From: Ostrinia nubilalis | Taxonomy: Eukaryota; Arthropoda; Insecta; Lepidoptera; Crambidae | Length of the DNA: 64,000 nucleotides | NCBI RefSeq assembly: GCF_963855985.1 | Contig: NC_087095.1 | Location: 12,286,001 to 12,350,000 of the forward strand | Direction: 5' to 3' | Part shown: piece after piece, positions 35,696 through 44,198 of the stretch | Layout: every line of letters begins with the position of its first letter | How positions within the stretch are numbered: position 1 is the first letter of the stretch | Position numbers and translations under genes: made by a program | Notes under the pieces: model-generated | Databases searched by the model: none | Seen by the model: only the letters and a program-made list of their open reading frames with translations | What the model was told of the DNA's origin: nothing

Positions 35696-38600
35696 ATGTC
35701 TCAAAGAACGATATATTGCACAGTGTGCGATTTATCAATTAAAAGTAATAGTTTCTCAGCTCATCTCAAAAGTAATACACATAAAAATAATTCAGCAATA
35801 GAATTAGGAGATGGTATAGAAAAAATAAGTAGTGCATTCCGTAGTCGAATAGCTACGTATCGATTGCGCAATAGGGATGAAGGCGTGCAGACGCCAGCCG
35901 AGTTCATGCGCAGCATGCGTGCGCGCGTGCGGCAACTCATACAAGCGCGACAACTAGCATTTAACAGCCTTAAAGTCAACTTCGAATTATTTGCAGAATT
36001 TTCTCTTAGAACTAATGACTCTAACAAATCTGAGCTAAAATCATTTGCTACAGAGAACTTTACCATACATAAGAACTACGCGTTTGATGAAATATTCTCA
36101 CAAGCAATAGCTATTATTTCAACTAAAATTGACGAAATGCAAGAAAGGGACAGCGGTTGGTCTTTTCTCCGTAATTCGCACTTAGAAATTAACATAAACA
36201 AATTTAATCCTTTAAAAGCATCTCAATTTATAGATTTACCTAAAGCTTTAAAACTAAAACGAGCTTGTATTAATGTTCAAAACAGAGATAAATTTTGTTT
36301 TTTGTGGAGCATAATGGCAGCATTGTTTCCTGCTAAGAGTAATGCTCACCGAACTTCTTCATATCCTCATTTTGAGAACGTTCTCAATACAAAAAACATG
36401 TCATTTCCTGTAAATTTTTCGGATATAAAAACTTTTGAAAAGAATAATCCCAGTATAAGTGTCAATGTTTATGGAATTAAAAACAACACTAATATTGTTG
36501 GACCATTATACCGCACTCAGAACAAGAAAAAGAACCATATAAATTTATTATTTTTAGAAAAGGGAAATCTAACGCATTATTGTTGGATAAAAAATGTAAG
36601 TCGTTTGTTAAGGTCGCAAATAACAAAAAACCACAACAAAATATTTTTTTGTGATGATTGTATGGTATTCTTTAAAAACGAAATTAAATTAAATACTCAT
36701 ATATGCGGTGGCGTTGCTACTGTTTTACCAAAACCCGGCACACTTATACAGTTTAAAAACTATGAAAAAATGCAAGACATGCCGTTCGTTATTTACGCGG
36801 ATTTCGAATCGTTATTACAACCAAGTCCAAACGGACCGACTTCAAATTCTACGAACGTCTTCCAAAAACATGTTCCGGCTGCATTTGCATATTACGTTGT
36901 TTGTTCATATGACAGTTCCTTGAATCGGTACGTATCTTATCTTGGGAAAAAATGTGTTGAAATATTTATTGAGAATCTTAAGAAAGACATATCTAAAATA
37001 TTAAAATTATATAAAAACAAAATACCAATGAAAAAGTTAACAGTAGAAGAATCGGAATCATTTTCTAAATCGAAGCAATGTTATCTTTGCAATCAGTTGT
37101 TATTTGACGATAGAGTGAGGGACCACTGTCACTTAACCGGCAGGTACCGCGGTCCCGCACATTCATACTGTAATCTCAAATACCGCTTACCGCAATTCGT
37201 ACCGGTATTTTTCCATAATTTATCCGGCTACGATAGTCATCTATTTATAAGGCAATTGGGAGAAATATCGGGACCAATAAAAGTTATAGCCAAAAATAAA
37301 GAAAATTATATATCGTTCACTAAGTTTTTTACAACAGATGATAATCATTACATGGCAGTTCGATTTGTTGACTCGTTCAAATTTTTAGGGACAAGCCTTG
37401 AAAAACTGGTTTCCAATTTAAACACACATGATTTTACACATTTATCGCGTTTTTTTTCTGAAAAAAATCAGTTTGAGTTATTAAGGCGCAAAGGTGTATA
37501 CCCTTATGAATACATGACTAACTGGGAATCGTATAAAGAAAAACAATTACCTTCACGCCATAATTTTTATAGTAGTTTGAATGAGTGTACTATTTCAGAA
37601 TCTGACTATAAACATGCCGAGCGCGTTTGGAAAACATTTAATTTAAAAAATCTAGGAGAATATACAAAGTTATATTTAAAATCAGACGTACTTTTACTGG
37701 CCGATGTATTTGAAAAATTTCGGTATACTTGTAAAACTAATTATAATTTAGATCCTTCGTTTTATCTTACCGCTCCAAGTTTAAGCTTCGATGCTATGCT
37801 ACTTTTGACCAAAGTAAAACTTGAACTAATTGAAGATTTGGAAATAATTCGGTTAATCCAAAAGGGTATCCGCGGTGGTGTTTGTCAAGTTTCCACTAGA
37901 TATGCGAAGGCAAATAATAAATACTTGCCTGATTACGATCCATCTTCTCCAGATAATTACTTATTTTATATAGACTGTAACAATTTATACGGTTATGCAA
38001 TGTGCTCGTATTTACCTCATTCTGATTTTCACTTATTAAATGTGTCAGAATTTAATGCCGACGAAATTATAAACACGCCCGACGATGCCGAAGAGGGTTA
38101 TATTTTAGAAATAGATTTAGAATATCCAGAACAGTTGCATGATTTACACAATGAACTCCCTTTTTGTCCCCAAAAATTTACTCCACCTGGCTCTAAAACA
38201 TCCAAGTTAATACCTAATTTATACGATAAATTTAACTATGTTATTCACTATGTGCATTTAAAAGCATGCCTTGATCATGGTTTGAAACTAAAAAAAATCC
38301 ACAGAGTAATAAAATTCAAACAAAGCCCTTATCTAAAGCAGTACATTGATCTTAATACCGAGTTGCGACAAAAAGCAACGTCTGCATTTGAACAAGATTT
38401 TTTTAAACTTTTGAATAATAGCATTTTCGGCAAAACATTAGAAGATCCGGAAAAACGGCTTGATGTAAAATTAGTAAATCAATGGGTTGATACTAGAAAT
38501 AAAACTAAAAAACAGTACACTGCTCAGCAATTAATAGCAAGACCCAATTATCACAGCTCAACTGTGTTTTCTGAGAATTTTGTTGCAGTGCAAATGAAAC

Positions 38601-39211
38601 CGGAGTCAATATTACTGGATAAACCAATTTATATAGGATTTACGGTTTTAGAAATTTCTAAAAGCCATATGTATAAATTCCATTATTCCATAATGAAACC
38701 ATTCTACGGTAACAATTTACAACTTTGTTACACAGATACGGATAGCTTTTTGTACTCCATACACACCAAGGACGTGTTTAAGGATTTGAAACGTCAATTT
38801 GAATCTTACTTTGACACAAGCAATTATGATGAAAATAATTTGTTTAACATTAAACGGCAAAATAAAAAAGTACCTGGTTTGTTTAAAGACGAACTAGGTG
38901 GAAAACTCATAACTGAATTTGTCGGTTTAAGATCAAAATTATATTGTATTAAAACTGAAAATAAAGAAATAAAAAAAGCCAAAGGAGTAAAAAAACCAGC
39001 TGTTAAGCAGTTACTTTTTAAAGATTACAGTAATGTCCTATTGCACAACAAAATTATTAAAAAAACAAATGTAGTATTTAAATCGTTAAAGCATGAAATA
39101 TTTACTCAATCGGTAAATAAAGTGGCTTTATCATCTAACGATGACAAACGTATAATATTAAAAAATAATATAAATACAGTGGCCTGGGGTCATAAATCCA
39201 GCTTCTTTTAA
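35696..39211 (+). CDS. Protein-primed family B DNA polymerase (Polinton PolB)
   Basis: Intact 1171-codon ORF for the replicative polymerase, predicted to copy the linear element using a protein primer. Residue positions count from the ATG at 35696. An N-terminal C2H2-like finger (YCTVC...H...H, residues 8-29) is followed by a FCFLWS region common in insect Polinton polymerases. The exonuclease domain follows: Exo I YADFES (D369, E371), Exo II HNLSGYD (N508, D513) and Exo III Y660..D664. Between Exo I and II sits a zinc/HNH-like motif (C462, C465, DHCH 476-479, C492). The polymerase motifs are A IDCNNLYG (D760), B KLLNNSIFG (904-912) and C YTDTDS (D1014, D1016). All catalytic residues are present. 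The AT-rich codon use matches the minus-strand genes. Confidence 0.96.
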   Translation: MSQRTIYCTVCDLSIKSNSFSAHLKSNTHKNNSAIELGDGIEKISSAFRSRIATYRLRNRDEGVQTPAEFMRSMRARVRQLIQARQLAFNSLKVNFELFAEFSLRTNDSNKSELKSFATENFTIHKNYAFDEIFSQAIAIISTKIDEMQERDSGWSFLRNSHLEININKFNPLKASQFIDLPKALKLKRACINVQNRDKFCFLWSIMAALFPAKSNAHRTSSYPHFENVLNTKNMSFPVNFSDIKTFEKNNPSISVNVYGIKNNTNIVGPLYRTQNKKKNHINLLFLEKGNLTHYCWIKNVSRLLRSQITKNHNKIFFCDDCMVFFKNEIKLNTHICGGVATVLPKPGTLIQFKNYEKMQDMPFVIYADFESLLQPSPNGPTSNSTNVFQKHVPAAFAYYVVCSYDSSLNRYVSYLGKKCVEIFIENLKKDISKILKLYKNKIPMKKLTVEESESFSKSKQCYLCNQLLFDDRVRDHCHLTGRYRGPAHSYCNLKYRLPQFVPVFFHNLSGYDSHLFIRQLGEISGPIKVIAKNKENYISFTKFFTTDDNHYMAVRFVDSFKFLGTSLEKLVSNLNTHDFTHLSRFFSEKNQFELLRRKGVYPYEYMTNWESYKEKQLPSRHNFYSSLNECTISESDYKHAERVWKTFNLKNLGEYTKLYLKSDVLLLADVFEKFRYTCKTNYNLDPSFYLTAPSLSFDAMLLLTKVKLELIEDLEIIRLIQKGIRGGVCQVSTRYAKANNKYLPDYDPSSPDNYLFYIDCNNLYGYAMCSYLPHSDFHLLNVSEFNADEIINTPDDAEEGYILEIDLEYPEQLHDLHNELPFCPQKFTPPGSKTSKLIPNLYDKFNYVIHYVHLKACLDHGLKLKKIHRVIKFKQSPYLKQYIDLNTELRQKATSAFEQDFFKLLNNSIFGKTLEDPEKRLDVKLVNQWVDTRNKTKKQYTAQQLIARPNYHSSTVFSENFVAVQMKPESILLDKPIYIGFTVLEISKSHMYKFHYSIMKPFYGNNLQLCYTDTDSFLYSIHTKDVFKDLKRQFESYFDTSNYDENNLFNIKRQNKKVPGLFKDELGGKLITEFVGLRSKLYCIKTENKEIKKAKGVKKPAVKQLLFKDYSNVLLHNKIIKKTNVVFKSLKHEIFTQSVNKVALSSNDDKRIILKNNINTVAWGHKSSFF

Positions 39212-39880
39212 TGTTTCTATAGGTATTATAAGAGCCTACTTGTATTATAAATAATATGTTAATATTCTTTTTTGATAAATGTCTTAGTCTTGTTCTGTAT
39301 TAAAATAATAATATTATGATGATATTAAATAGTCTGGGTTGAAATAATCTGTTCTTATTTTATGTTTAGATTAGGAAAATATTACTTATTATTAATTATA
39401 CTTTTTACTAACTTTCTACTCTTAAGCCTGCGACTAACACTTATTGTATTTTATAATACTATTATTATTAAATTAATTAAAAATTATTATTATTATAATT
39501 ATGAAATAAGTGCTTAATAAATTTTAAACCATCTATGATTTGTTGTTTGATTCATATTACCTATTTAATAAATATTTGTGAAAGAATCTTTCTAATAAAC
39601 TTAATAACCTTATTTCATATTACAATATGCAATTTTCAATATGCTGACTCAAGACATCCGTTCACGTTTGCAAAGTCAACGATTTCGCAATAAAGCAAAT
39701 CACATGTTTTTTACAATATTTCACCGACAAGCTCATTCACTCCATATCACTGCTCGTCTTCAGACTAGCAACGGATTCATTATTTTGTAAGTATTCAAGT
39801 TTGTAATTTTATGACTGTACCTTCTAACAAATTTTTTGAATTTATTATGATCACTAACAATTGTTATTTTTTCTTTTCAG
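39212..39880 (+). other. AT-rich spacer and possible 5' leader of the next gene
   Basis: Very AT-rich to about 39600. A donor-like TTTTGTAAGTATT at 39787 and the acceptor TTCTTTTCAG ending at 39880 bound a likely ~94 bp intron in the leader of the gene at 39884. A short ORF from ATG 39641 runs into the donor but does not join in frame with that gene. Confidence 0.4.
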
Positions 39881-39883
39881 ACG

Positions 39884-40300
39884 ATGCAAAACTCCGATAT
39901 GAACATCATGCTTCCCCCGTTCACCTATGATCCCTGGGAGGGATTAACACAAGCTTGTTCAGATGTCCTGGGACAAGTTGGTGAGCCTCAAACCTCCCGG
40001 GAAAAGAGGGTTAGGCGGAAGACTGAGCAACCGGCAAGAAAGAAGGCACGTAGTACTGCAAAGTCCTACGTCATTTCCAAGGAGCGAACTAAAGGTTTAC
40101 GGCTTATACAAATAAGAGTGTGTGACCTGACGAGTGAGCCTTCCGCTTCAACAGCATGCGATCCGGATGACAGTGAAAGTGATGATAATGTGATACTTAG
40201 TGCACAGTATGTAGTGACTGAAAATTATGATGAAATAATGGACATGACTGAATCAGTAATTAAGAAAATATCAAAAAAAATGTGTAATGATAATCTTTAG
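39884..40300 (+). CDS. Small NLS-bearing protein of the Polinton, unknown function
   Basis: 138 codons starting three bases after a splice acceptor (TTTCAG|ACG ATG), so its mRNA probably has a spliced leader. The N-terminus is hydrophobic and aromatic (MLPPFTYDPWEGL). The middle is strongly basic with a bipartite nuclear-signal look (KRVRRK...PARKKAR, about residues 41-56). The C-terminal half is acidic (DPDDSESDDN). No catalytic motif is visible. It is followed by AATAAAG polyadenylation-like sites near 40388 and faces the minus-strand block. It may be a DNA-binding or regulatory protein, but no family was recognised. Confidence 0.6.
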   Translation: MQNSDMNIMLPPFTYDPWEGLTQACSDVLGQVGEPQTSREKRVRRKTEQPARKKARSTAKSYVISKERTKGLRLIQIRVCDLTSEPSASTACDPDDSESDDNVILSAQYVVTENYDEIMDMTESVIKKISKKMCNDNL

Positions 40301-40513
40301 TAGGTATTTAGTTTAAATTTAAGAGTTTATAATTATTAAGTTATTGAATATGAAAAATCTTTAGTGTACCTAATGTTAAAAGTTTATAATAAAGTTTATG
40401 AATATGAAAGTGTTATTTTTTTTCCCTTACATAATATGTAATAATTATTTAAATCTTTATCAAGGATTGTTAAAATAAAAATAAACAGTTTTTTAGAATA
40501 ATAAATTTATTTA

Positions 40514-41002
40514 TCATATTGCTACATTTTTTTCAACACACCATTTCTTTATACACATAACATTTTTTAATGCACAATATTTCTTGTGAGCAAAACAGTT
40601 AAATAATGTGGGGTTATCCAAACAATAAAGATTGTAAAGAGTACTTAAATTTGGAGCGCCGAAACAAGTTACGTCTAGGACGTCATTTTGATTACATAAA
40701 TTATGCACCCATTTGATCTTTTCTTCTCCTTTTACTAAAATATATTTACCTTTTAAATAAGGTACGATAAGTCTTTGAAATTCTCTATAATCAATATATC
40801 CTTCATTCCACCGATAGCCTCTGTTTTTTTCGATCCAGCAAACTTGCTTTTTCTCTTCAGCAGTCAATGAAGAGAACGGGTATGGAGGCTTAATCAAAAA
40901 TATGTGAGTATGCTCTTGGGTAGCTATAGCAAATTCTTTTATTATAAATTCATTTTTGCTATTTTTAAATCCTTGCAGATCTACGATAATATTGCTATTC
41001 AT
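40514..41002 (-). CDS. 162-residue conserved-looking protein, unknown; weak exonuclease-like features
   Basis: Last gene of the minus-strand block; its ATG overlaps the major-capsid stop by four bases (ATGA, 40999-41002). An N-terminal IIVDLQGF strand with a following FIIKEFAI strand, a central YILVKGEEK and a C-terminal Cys/His-rich segment (NCFAHKKYC) loosely recall the layout of DEDD-type exonucleases (RNase H fold). The second acidic residue of the first motif is Gln here, so activity is doubtful. Function is unknown; a fold search would be decisive. Confidence 0.6.
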   Translation of the reverse strand: MNSNIIVDLQGFKNSKNEFIIKEFAIATQEHTHIFLIKPPYPFSSLTAEEKKQVCWIEKNRGYRWNEGYIDYREFQRLIVPYLKGKYILVKGEEKIKWVHNLCNQNDVLDVTCFGAPNLSTLYNLYCLDNPTLFNCFAHKKYCALKNVMCIKKWCVEKNVAI

Positions 41003-42207
41003 GATATTTTCTTAACGATATTACTCAAAGGTTTGTATTCAAATATACAATCGTTTAGAATCAAGCAATAAGCAGCTGTTTGATCTGGTATCTCTTGGTC
41101 TGTTTCAATTTCAACTCGTACGTCGATCGAACCTTTTAAAGTTTCGTGTTGCCTCGAACAGTCGATAACAAATAAGGGAGCTACGTCTCTGAATTCTTTC
41201 AAGCTCAACAACGGCTCTGGCCGACGTCCGTGATACGACTGTTGAAATCTTGAATACTGTTCGTATAATAAAGCAATTTTTTCTTCTGAAAAACTGACAT
41301 TTAGTCCTTCATACGGATAATATGATGAATTTAAAAAGACTCTTACATCTCTTACGTGACAATGATCAAACTCTGCCATTGACAACACAGCGTTATGTTT
41401 ACGATTGGTTTGTAAGGCAATTACCACAAATCGTGGTTTTTCTATTTGCGATGAAGTTTTTATAGACCAAGTATGTTTACGTGTCTTAGGCAGTAATGGG
41501 TATTCATACAGATCCCAATTACGAAACACTAATGGAATAGCTCGATCTTTCTCCAAGTGTTTCAATAGGTTAATCCTCTCACGGTCTGAAACTTTAATGT
41601 GTGGAACGCGCCAAATAATTTTATTGATTATAATGTCATCTACAACTTCACCTGCATTTAACTTGACCGCATTAAGGTTAGTATTACTTCTCAGTAACAC
41701 TAACTCGTGTTTACAGTTAATGATAATTTTTTCATAATCCTCTGCAAATCCTAGTATCCTATTTAATGGTATAGATGCAGAAAATGCTCCACCACTGGCA
41801 TTGTTTGTTCCTGCGGTTGACCAGCCCCAAACTCGACCACATTTGGATTCATTTTCATTTAAGGATAGGTAAGATTTCATTGTTGTAGTAATACCCGCAT
41901 TCTTAATTTTATCTATTTCAACTCCATTTAGTTCATATCTTATGTCTTGAAAGAGGAATAAGGCTGGATTATTAACGAAGTGTACATTTGATACTTTTTC
42001 TTTGGTGGTTTTATTATACACAACTACTTTTCCTTCGATATATAGACTACTAAGTGAAGGTAACACGTACAAGTCTTGTTGGTTGATCGGTATTCGTATT
42101 TCATCATTCTTGTTGAAACTTGTTACGTATGGTTTGTATGAATGATACTCGAAACTTTCAATGCTGTTATCGTATGATGTTTGTTGAGATATATTTAAAA
42201 TATTCAT
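40999..42207 (-). CDS. Polinton major capsid protein (predicted double jelly-roll)
   Basis: 402 codons, rich in beta-strand-type sequence, from MNILNISQQ. Called major capsid by position (between penton-like gene and block end), size and composition: alternating hydrophobic strands (EIRIPINQQDLYVLP, LYIEGKVVVYN, RFVVIALQTNRK), a glycine/alanine-rich loop (about residues 133-147) and an ending typical of capsid folds. In the family this protein is predicted to form trimeric hexon-like capsomers of an icosahedral virion. It is shorter than many Polinton major capsids but complete (ATG to TGA, no stops). Its ATG overlaps the stop of the small basic ORF and its stop overlaps the next ATG. Identity is family-based inference; a structure prediction would settle it. 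Confidence 0.75.
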   Translation of the reverse strand: MNILNISQQTSYDNSIESFEYHSYKPYVTSFNKNDEIRIPINQQDLYVLPSLSSLYIEGKVVVYNKTTKEKVSNVHFVNNPALFLFQDIRYELNGVEIDKIKNAGITTTMKSYLSLNENESKCGRVWGWSTAGTNNASGGAFSASIPLNRILGFAEDYEKIIINCKHELVLLRSNTNLNAVKLNAGEVVDDIIINKIIWRVPHIKVSDRERINLLKHLEKDRAIPLVFRNWDLYEYPLLPKTRKHTWSIKTSSQIEKPRFVVIALQTNRKHNAVLSMAEFDHCHVRDVRVFLNSSYYPYEGLNVSFSEEKIALLYEQYSRFQQSYHGRRPEPLLSLKEFRDVAPLFVIDCSRQHETLKGSIDVRVEIETDQEIPDQTAAYCLILNDCIFEYKPLSNIVKKIS

Positions 42208-42350
42208 TTTATTAAACCAATTAATTTGAGAAATTCTTTATTGCTCTTGGTTAGCTTCTTTTTTAGTTGAAGCGGTCTGTCTTTGCGGAATGTTCTATTA
42301 GAACTGAGTGGAGTACGCAATGTAGAAGGATTTTTATTGAAGTTAATCAT
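42204..42350 (-). CDS. 48-residue basic ORF between penton and major capsid genes
   Basis: A small ORF with ATG at 42350-42348 overlapping the penton-like stop (ATGA), and its own TGA at 42206-42204 overlapping the major-capsid ATG. It is strongly basic (about a quarter Lys/Arg, including LKKKLTKS) with an N-terminal NPSTLRTPLSS segment. Its exact fit between two genes and its overlaps at both ends argue for a real gene or a translational relay. It may be a small core or DNA-condensing protein, by analogy with small basic core proteins of adeno-like viruses; this is inference. Confidence 0.6.
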   Translation of the reverse strand: MINFNKNPSTLRTPLSSNRTFRKDRPLQLKKKLTKSNKEFLKLIGLIK

Positions 42351-43018
42351 TTTTTTCTGAAATGTAAATACAGTTGTACTTCTTCACCTCGTAAGTTTAT
42401 CTCTTTGTTTTCAGCGTCCAACAGCCTGATATTTATAGCACTTATAGAACTTTGATTGACAGGAAAATAAATTAAATTTTTAGGTATTTCAATTATTCGA
42501 TAACCAGGTGGTACATTAGGTACGAATTCATAAATTATATGGCTTGCTTTCCCGTTCACAAATGAACCACTGACTACATCGCATTCGATCCTCACAATGG
42601 TTGTTGATAGAATGCTCACAGGATACTTTGATTCGGTACTTATATTTGCATTTATTGTTTCCATTCCAAAACCTAAAATTTTACCAATTGTGCCACTTTT
42701 ATTAAAATGAACGTCTTTAGAACAATAAATATTTGTTTTCAATGTGTTATTATTGCAAGTAAGTTTTAATATAGTGTTCTTGATGTTATTTTTTAAATAA
42801 TCACAAATATCCTGAAGCTCGTAAGACCCTTCAGGAATTTCGATGATCTCATTTTCACCATAGTAAAACTTGTTGTTTCTTTCATCTATGTTGGGAATTG
42901 AATTGAAGGTTGAAAAATATAAAAGACCGCATTCGTAGTCATCTCGAAGCTCCAAGGTCGGTGAATAATTCGTTGTTAAGGAGGCTCCTGTTCCGGTTAT
43001 AGACACAGTGAAAGACAT
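42347..43018 (-). CDS. Penton-like minor capsid protein (predicted single jelly-roll)
   Basis: 223 codons starting MSFTVSITG. The protein is beta-rich, and its C-terminal half (IYEFVPNVPPGYRI, IPKNLIYFPVN, INIRLLDAENKEINLRGEEV) is a recurrent pattern in insect Polinton and related densovirus-like minor capsid proteins. In the family this protein makes the pentameric vertices. It lies 19 bp after the protease stop and overlaps the small basic ORF by four bases. Complete, no internal stops. Confidence 0.75.
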   Translation of the reverse strand: MSFTVSITGTGASLTTNYSPTLELRDDYECGLLYFSTFNSIPNIDERNNKFYYGENEIIEIPEGSYELQDICDYLKNNIKNTILKLTCNNNTLKTNIYCSKDVHFNKSGTIGKILGFGMETINANISTESKYPVSILSTTIVRIECDVVSGSFVNGKASHIIYEFVPNVPPGYRIIEIPKNLIYFPVNQSSISAINIRLLDAENKEINLRGEEVQLYLHFRKK

Positions 43019-43037
43019 TATTATACTGACACTTTTA

Positions 43038-43423
43038 TTAATAATTTACATTATATAAATGTTTTTTCCAATAATTCCTTAAAAATTTCAGACACAAATG
43101 ACCACAGTTTATTGTACCAAAGGCTTGATGTCGTACATAATTATAGTTTATAGGTAAGTTACTAAAATATTTGACTAATTCCAACGGTGGTTTTAAATTA
43201 CCAAAACTGTCATAATATTCAACGTAATCATTTTGCTTTACAAAGGCTACCCAATGTGTACCAGGATTTTTATTACTATCCAAATTCATGATTGCACATT
43301 CTATCTTCTTAGGTTTCGCAGGTAATGTATCTCGCATAAATACACCACGAAAGTAAGGAATATCACAAGCATGTTCTAATATATCCAAGTTAGTGAGCGC
43401 ACGTTTAGGTAGCCGCTTAATTA
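43038..43423 (-). CDS. Adenain-like cysteine protease, probably expressed by -1 frameshift
   Basis: The maturation protease (Ulp1/adenain C5-like) that cleaves capsid precursors in adeno-like viruses. Catalytic features, counted from the Leu codon at 43388 as residue 1: His45 in GTHWVAF, Asp60 in YYDSFG, Gln88 and Cys95 in NCGHLCL. The frame is open from 43460 but has no ATG until 43337, inside the conserved FRGVFMRD segment, so an ATG start would cut the conserved N-terminus. Upstream the frame runs into the phospholipase gene end, where A_AAA_AAC (43430-43424) immediately precedes the phospholipase stop and a -1 shift enters exactly this frame. The start given is the first codon after the slip. 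Internal initiation at 43337 is the alternative. Confidence 0.85.
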
Positions 43424-44149
43424 GTTTTTTGAGGGGTTGAGATATAAACCGGCTCCTTTTCTATGAGGTTTTATATACAGTCCTTTTCCAAGGGCTACCG
43501 CTTCCATCATTCTGTTGTGCCTTTCTGATTCCATTAGACTCTTTTGTGCGGCTTTAGAATCATTAACAGCTTTTGCTATACCAGCTGCTCCTCCAGCAAG
43601 AGAACCTAAAGCCGATAGCCCCGCAAATATAGGAATAAGTGGTAAAATTCCTCCACATTTTGGAAGAGGAATACATCGAGGTAATCGTATTCCTTTTTTG
43701 TTACCGAAAAGTTTTTTTGCAGCTGCATAAGCATATTTTATAGCAGAGTGATTATCTTTAGATTTAAGTTTTTTTAATTCTGATTTTATATTCTTTATCC
43801 CTTTCTTAAATGATGTTATGCCTCGGCCGGCTCTGATTTTTGCTTTCATCGCATTTTTAACTATCCATGAAGCAATTTTTTCTCCTTTCCCAACATCTTT
43901 TGATTTTAGCCTTTTCTTAGCCATATTTAACAATTCTAAGTCAGCCTTATGTCGAGCACCAGAGTCTTTATTCAAGTAAGCAATATCGTGGTGCATACAA
44001 GCCTCGTCCAATTTGTTAATTCCACGGTCACCTTGAAGTAATCGTTTCTGAAGTTTAGTTCCAGGACCACAAAATTGATACCCAGGTAAATGTAACTCAA
44101 ACGGTAAATGATCTATTAACGTATTAATTATACCACTGCCTCCCTTCAT
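43421..44149 (-). CDS. Minor virion protein with parvovirus-like phospholipase A2 domain
   Basis: 242 codons. Residues 22-58 form a compact secreted-type phospholipase A2 signature: a calcium loop YQFCGPGT (24-31) and the catalytic DEACMHHDIAY (48-58, with His54-Asp55). In parvovirus VP1 this domain opens the endosome during entry; similar domains are reported in some adintovirus-type elements. The rest is a lysine-rich stretch (79-155), a hydrophobic Gly/Ala-rich segment (about 165-195, membrane-active or fold core) and a basic tail with GLYIKPHRKGAGLYL, reminiscent of adenovirus minor core/membrane-lytic proteins. It follows the integrase by 49 bp. Its last codons carry the slippery heptamer that leads to the protease. 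Active-site residues are intact. Confidence 0.85.
   Translation of the reverse strand: MKGGSGIINTLIDHLPFELHLPGYQFCGPGTKLQKRLLQGDRGINKLDEACMHHDIAYLNKDSGARHKADLELLNMAKKRLKSKDVGKGEKIASWIVKNAMKAKIRAGRGITSFKKGIKNIKSELKKLKSKDNHSAIKYAYAAAKKLFGNKKGIRLPRCIPLPKCGGILPLIPIFAGLSALGSLAGGAAGIAKAVNDSKAAQKSLMESERHNRMMEAVALGKGLYIKPHRKGAGLYLNPSKN
43424..43430 (-). promoter_or_regulatory. Candidate -1 ribosomal frameshift site A_AAA_AAC
   Basis: On the minus strand the phospholipase frame reads TCA AAA AAC TAA, so the consensus slippery heptamer X_XXY_YYZ (A_AAA_AAC, the form used by several retroviruses) lies in the correct phase directly before the stop. Slipping back one base enters the protease frame. Only 40 bases of overlap are open in both frames. 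A weak stem could form just 3' (AGCG with CGCT), but no strong pseudoknot is obvious by eye. Confidence 0.7.
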
Positions 44150-44198
44150 CGATTATCTTAAAGTGAGTTATAGAGGAATTTATGTTTTATTTATATAC

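Noticed and set aside
39641..39786. First coding exon for the protein at 39884
   Set aside because: Splicing to the acceptor at 39880 puts it out of frame with that protein; treated as possible leader sequence.
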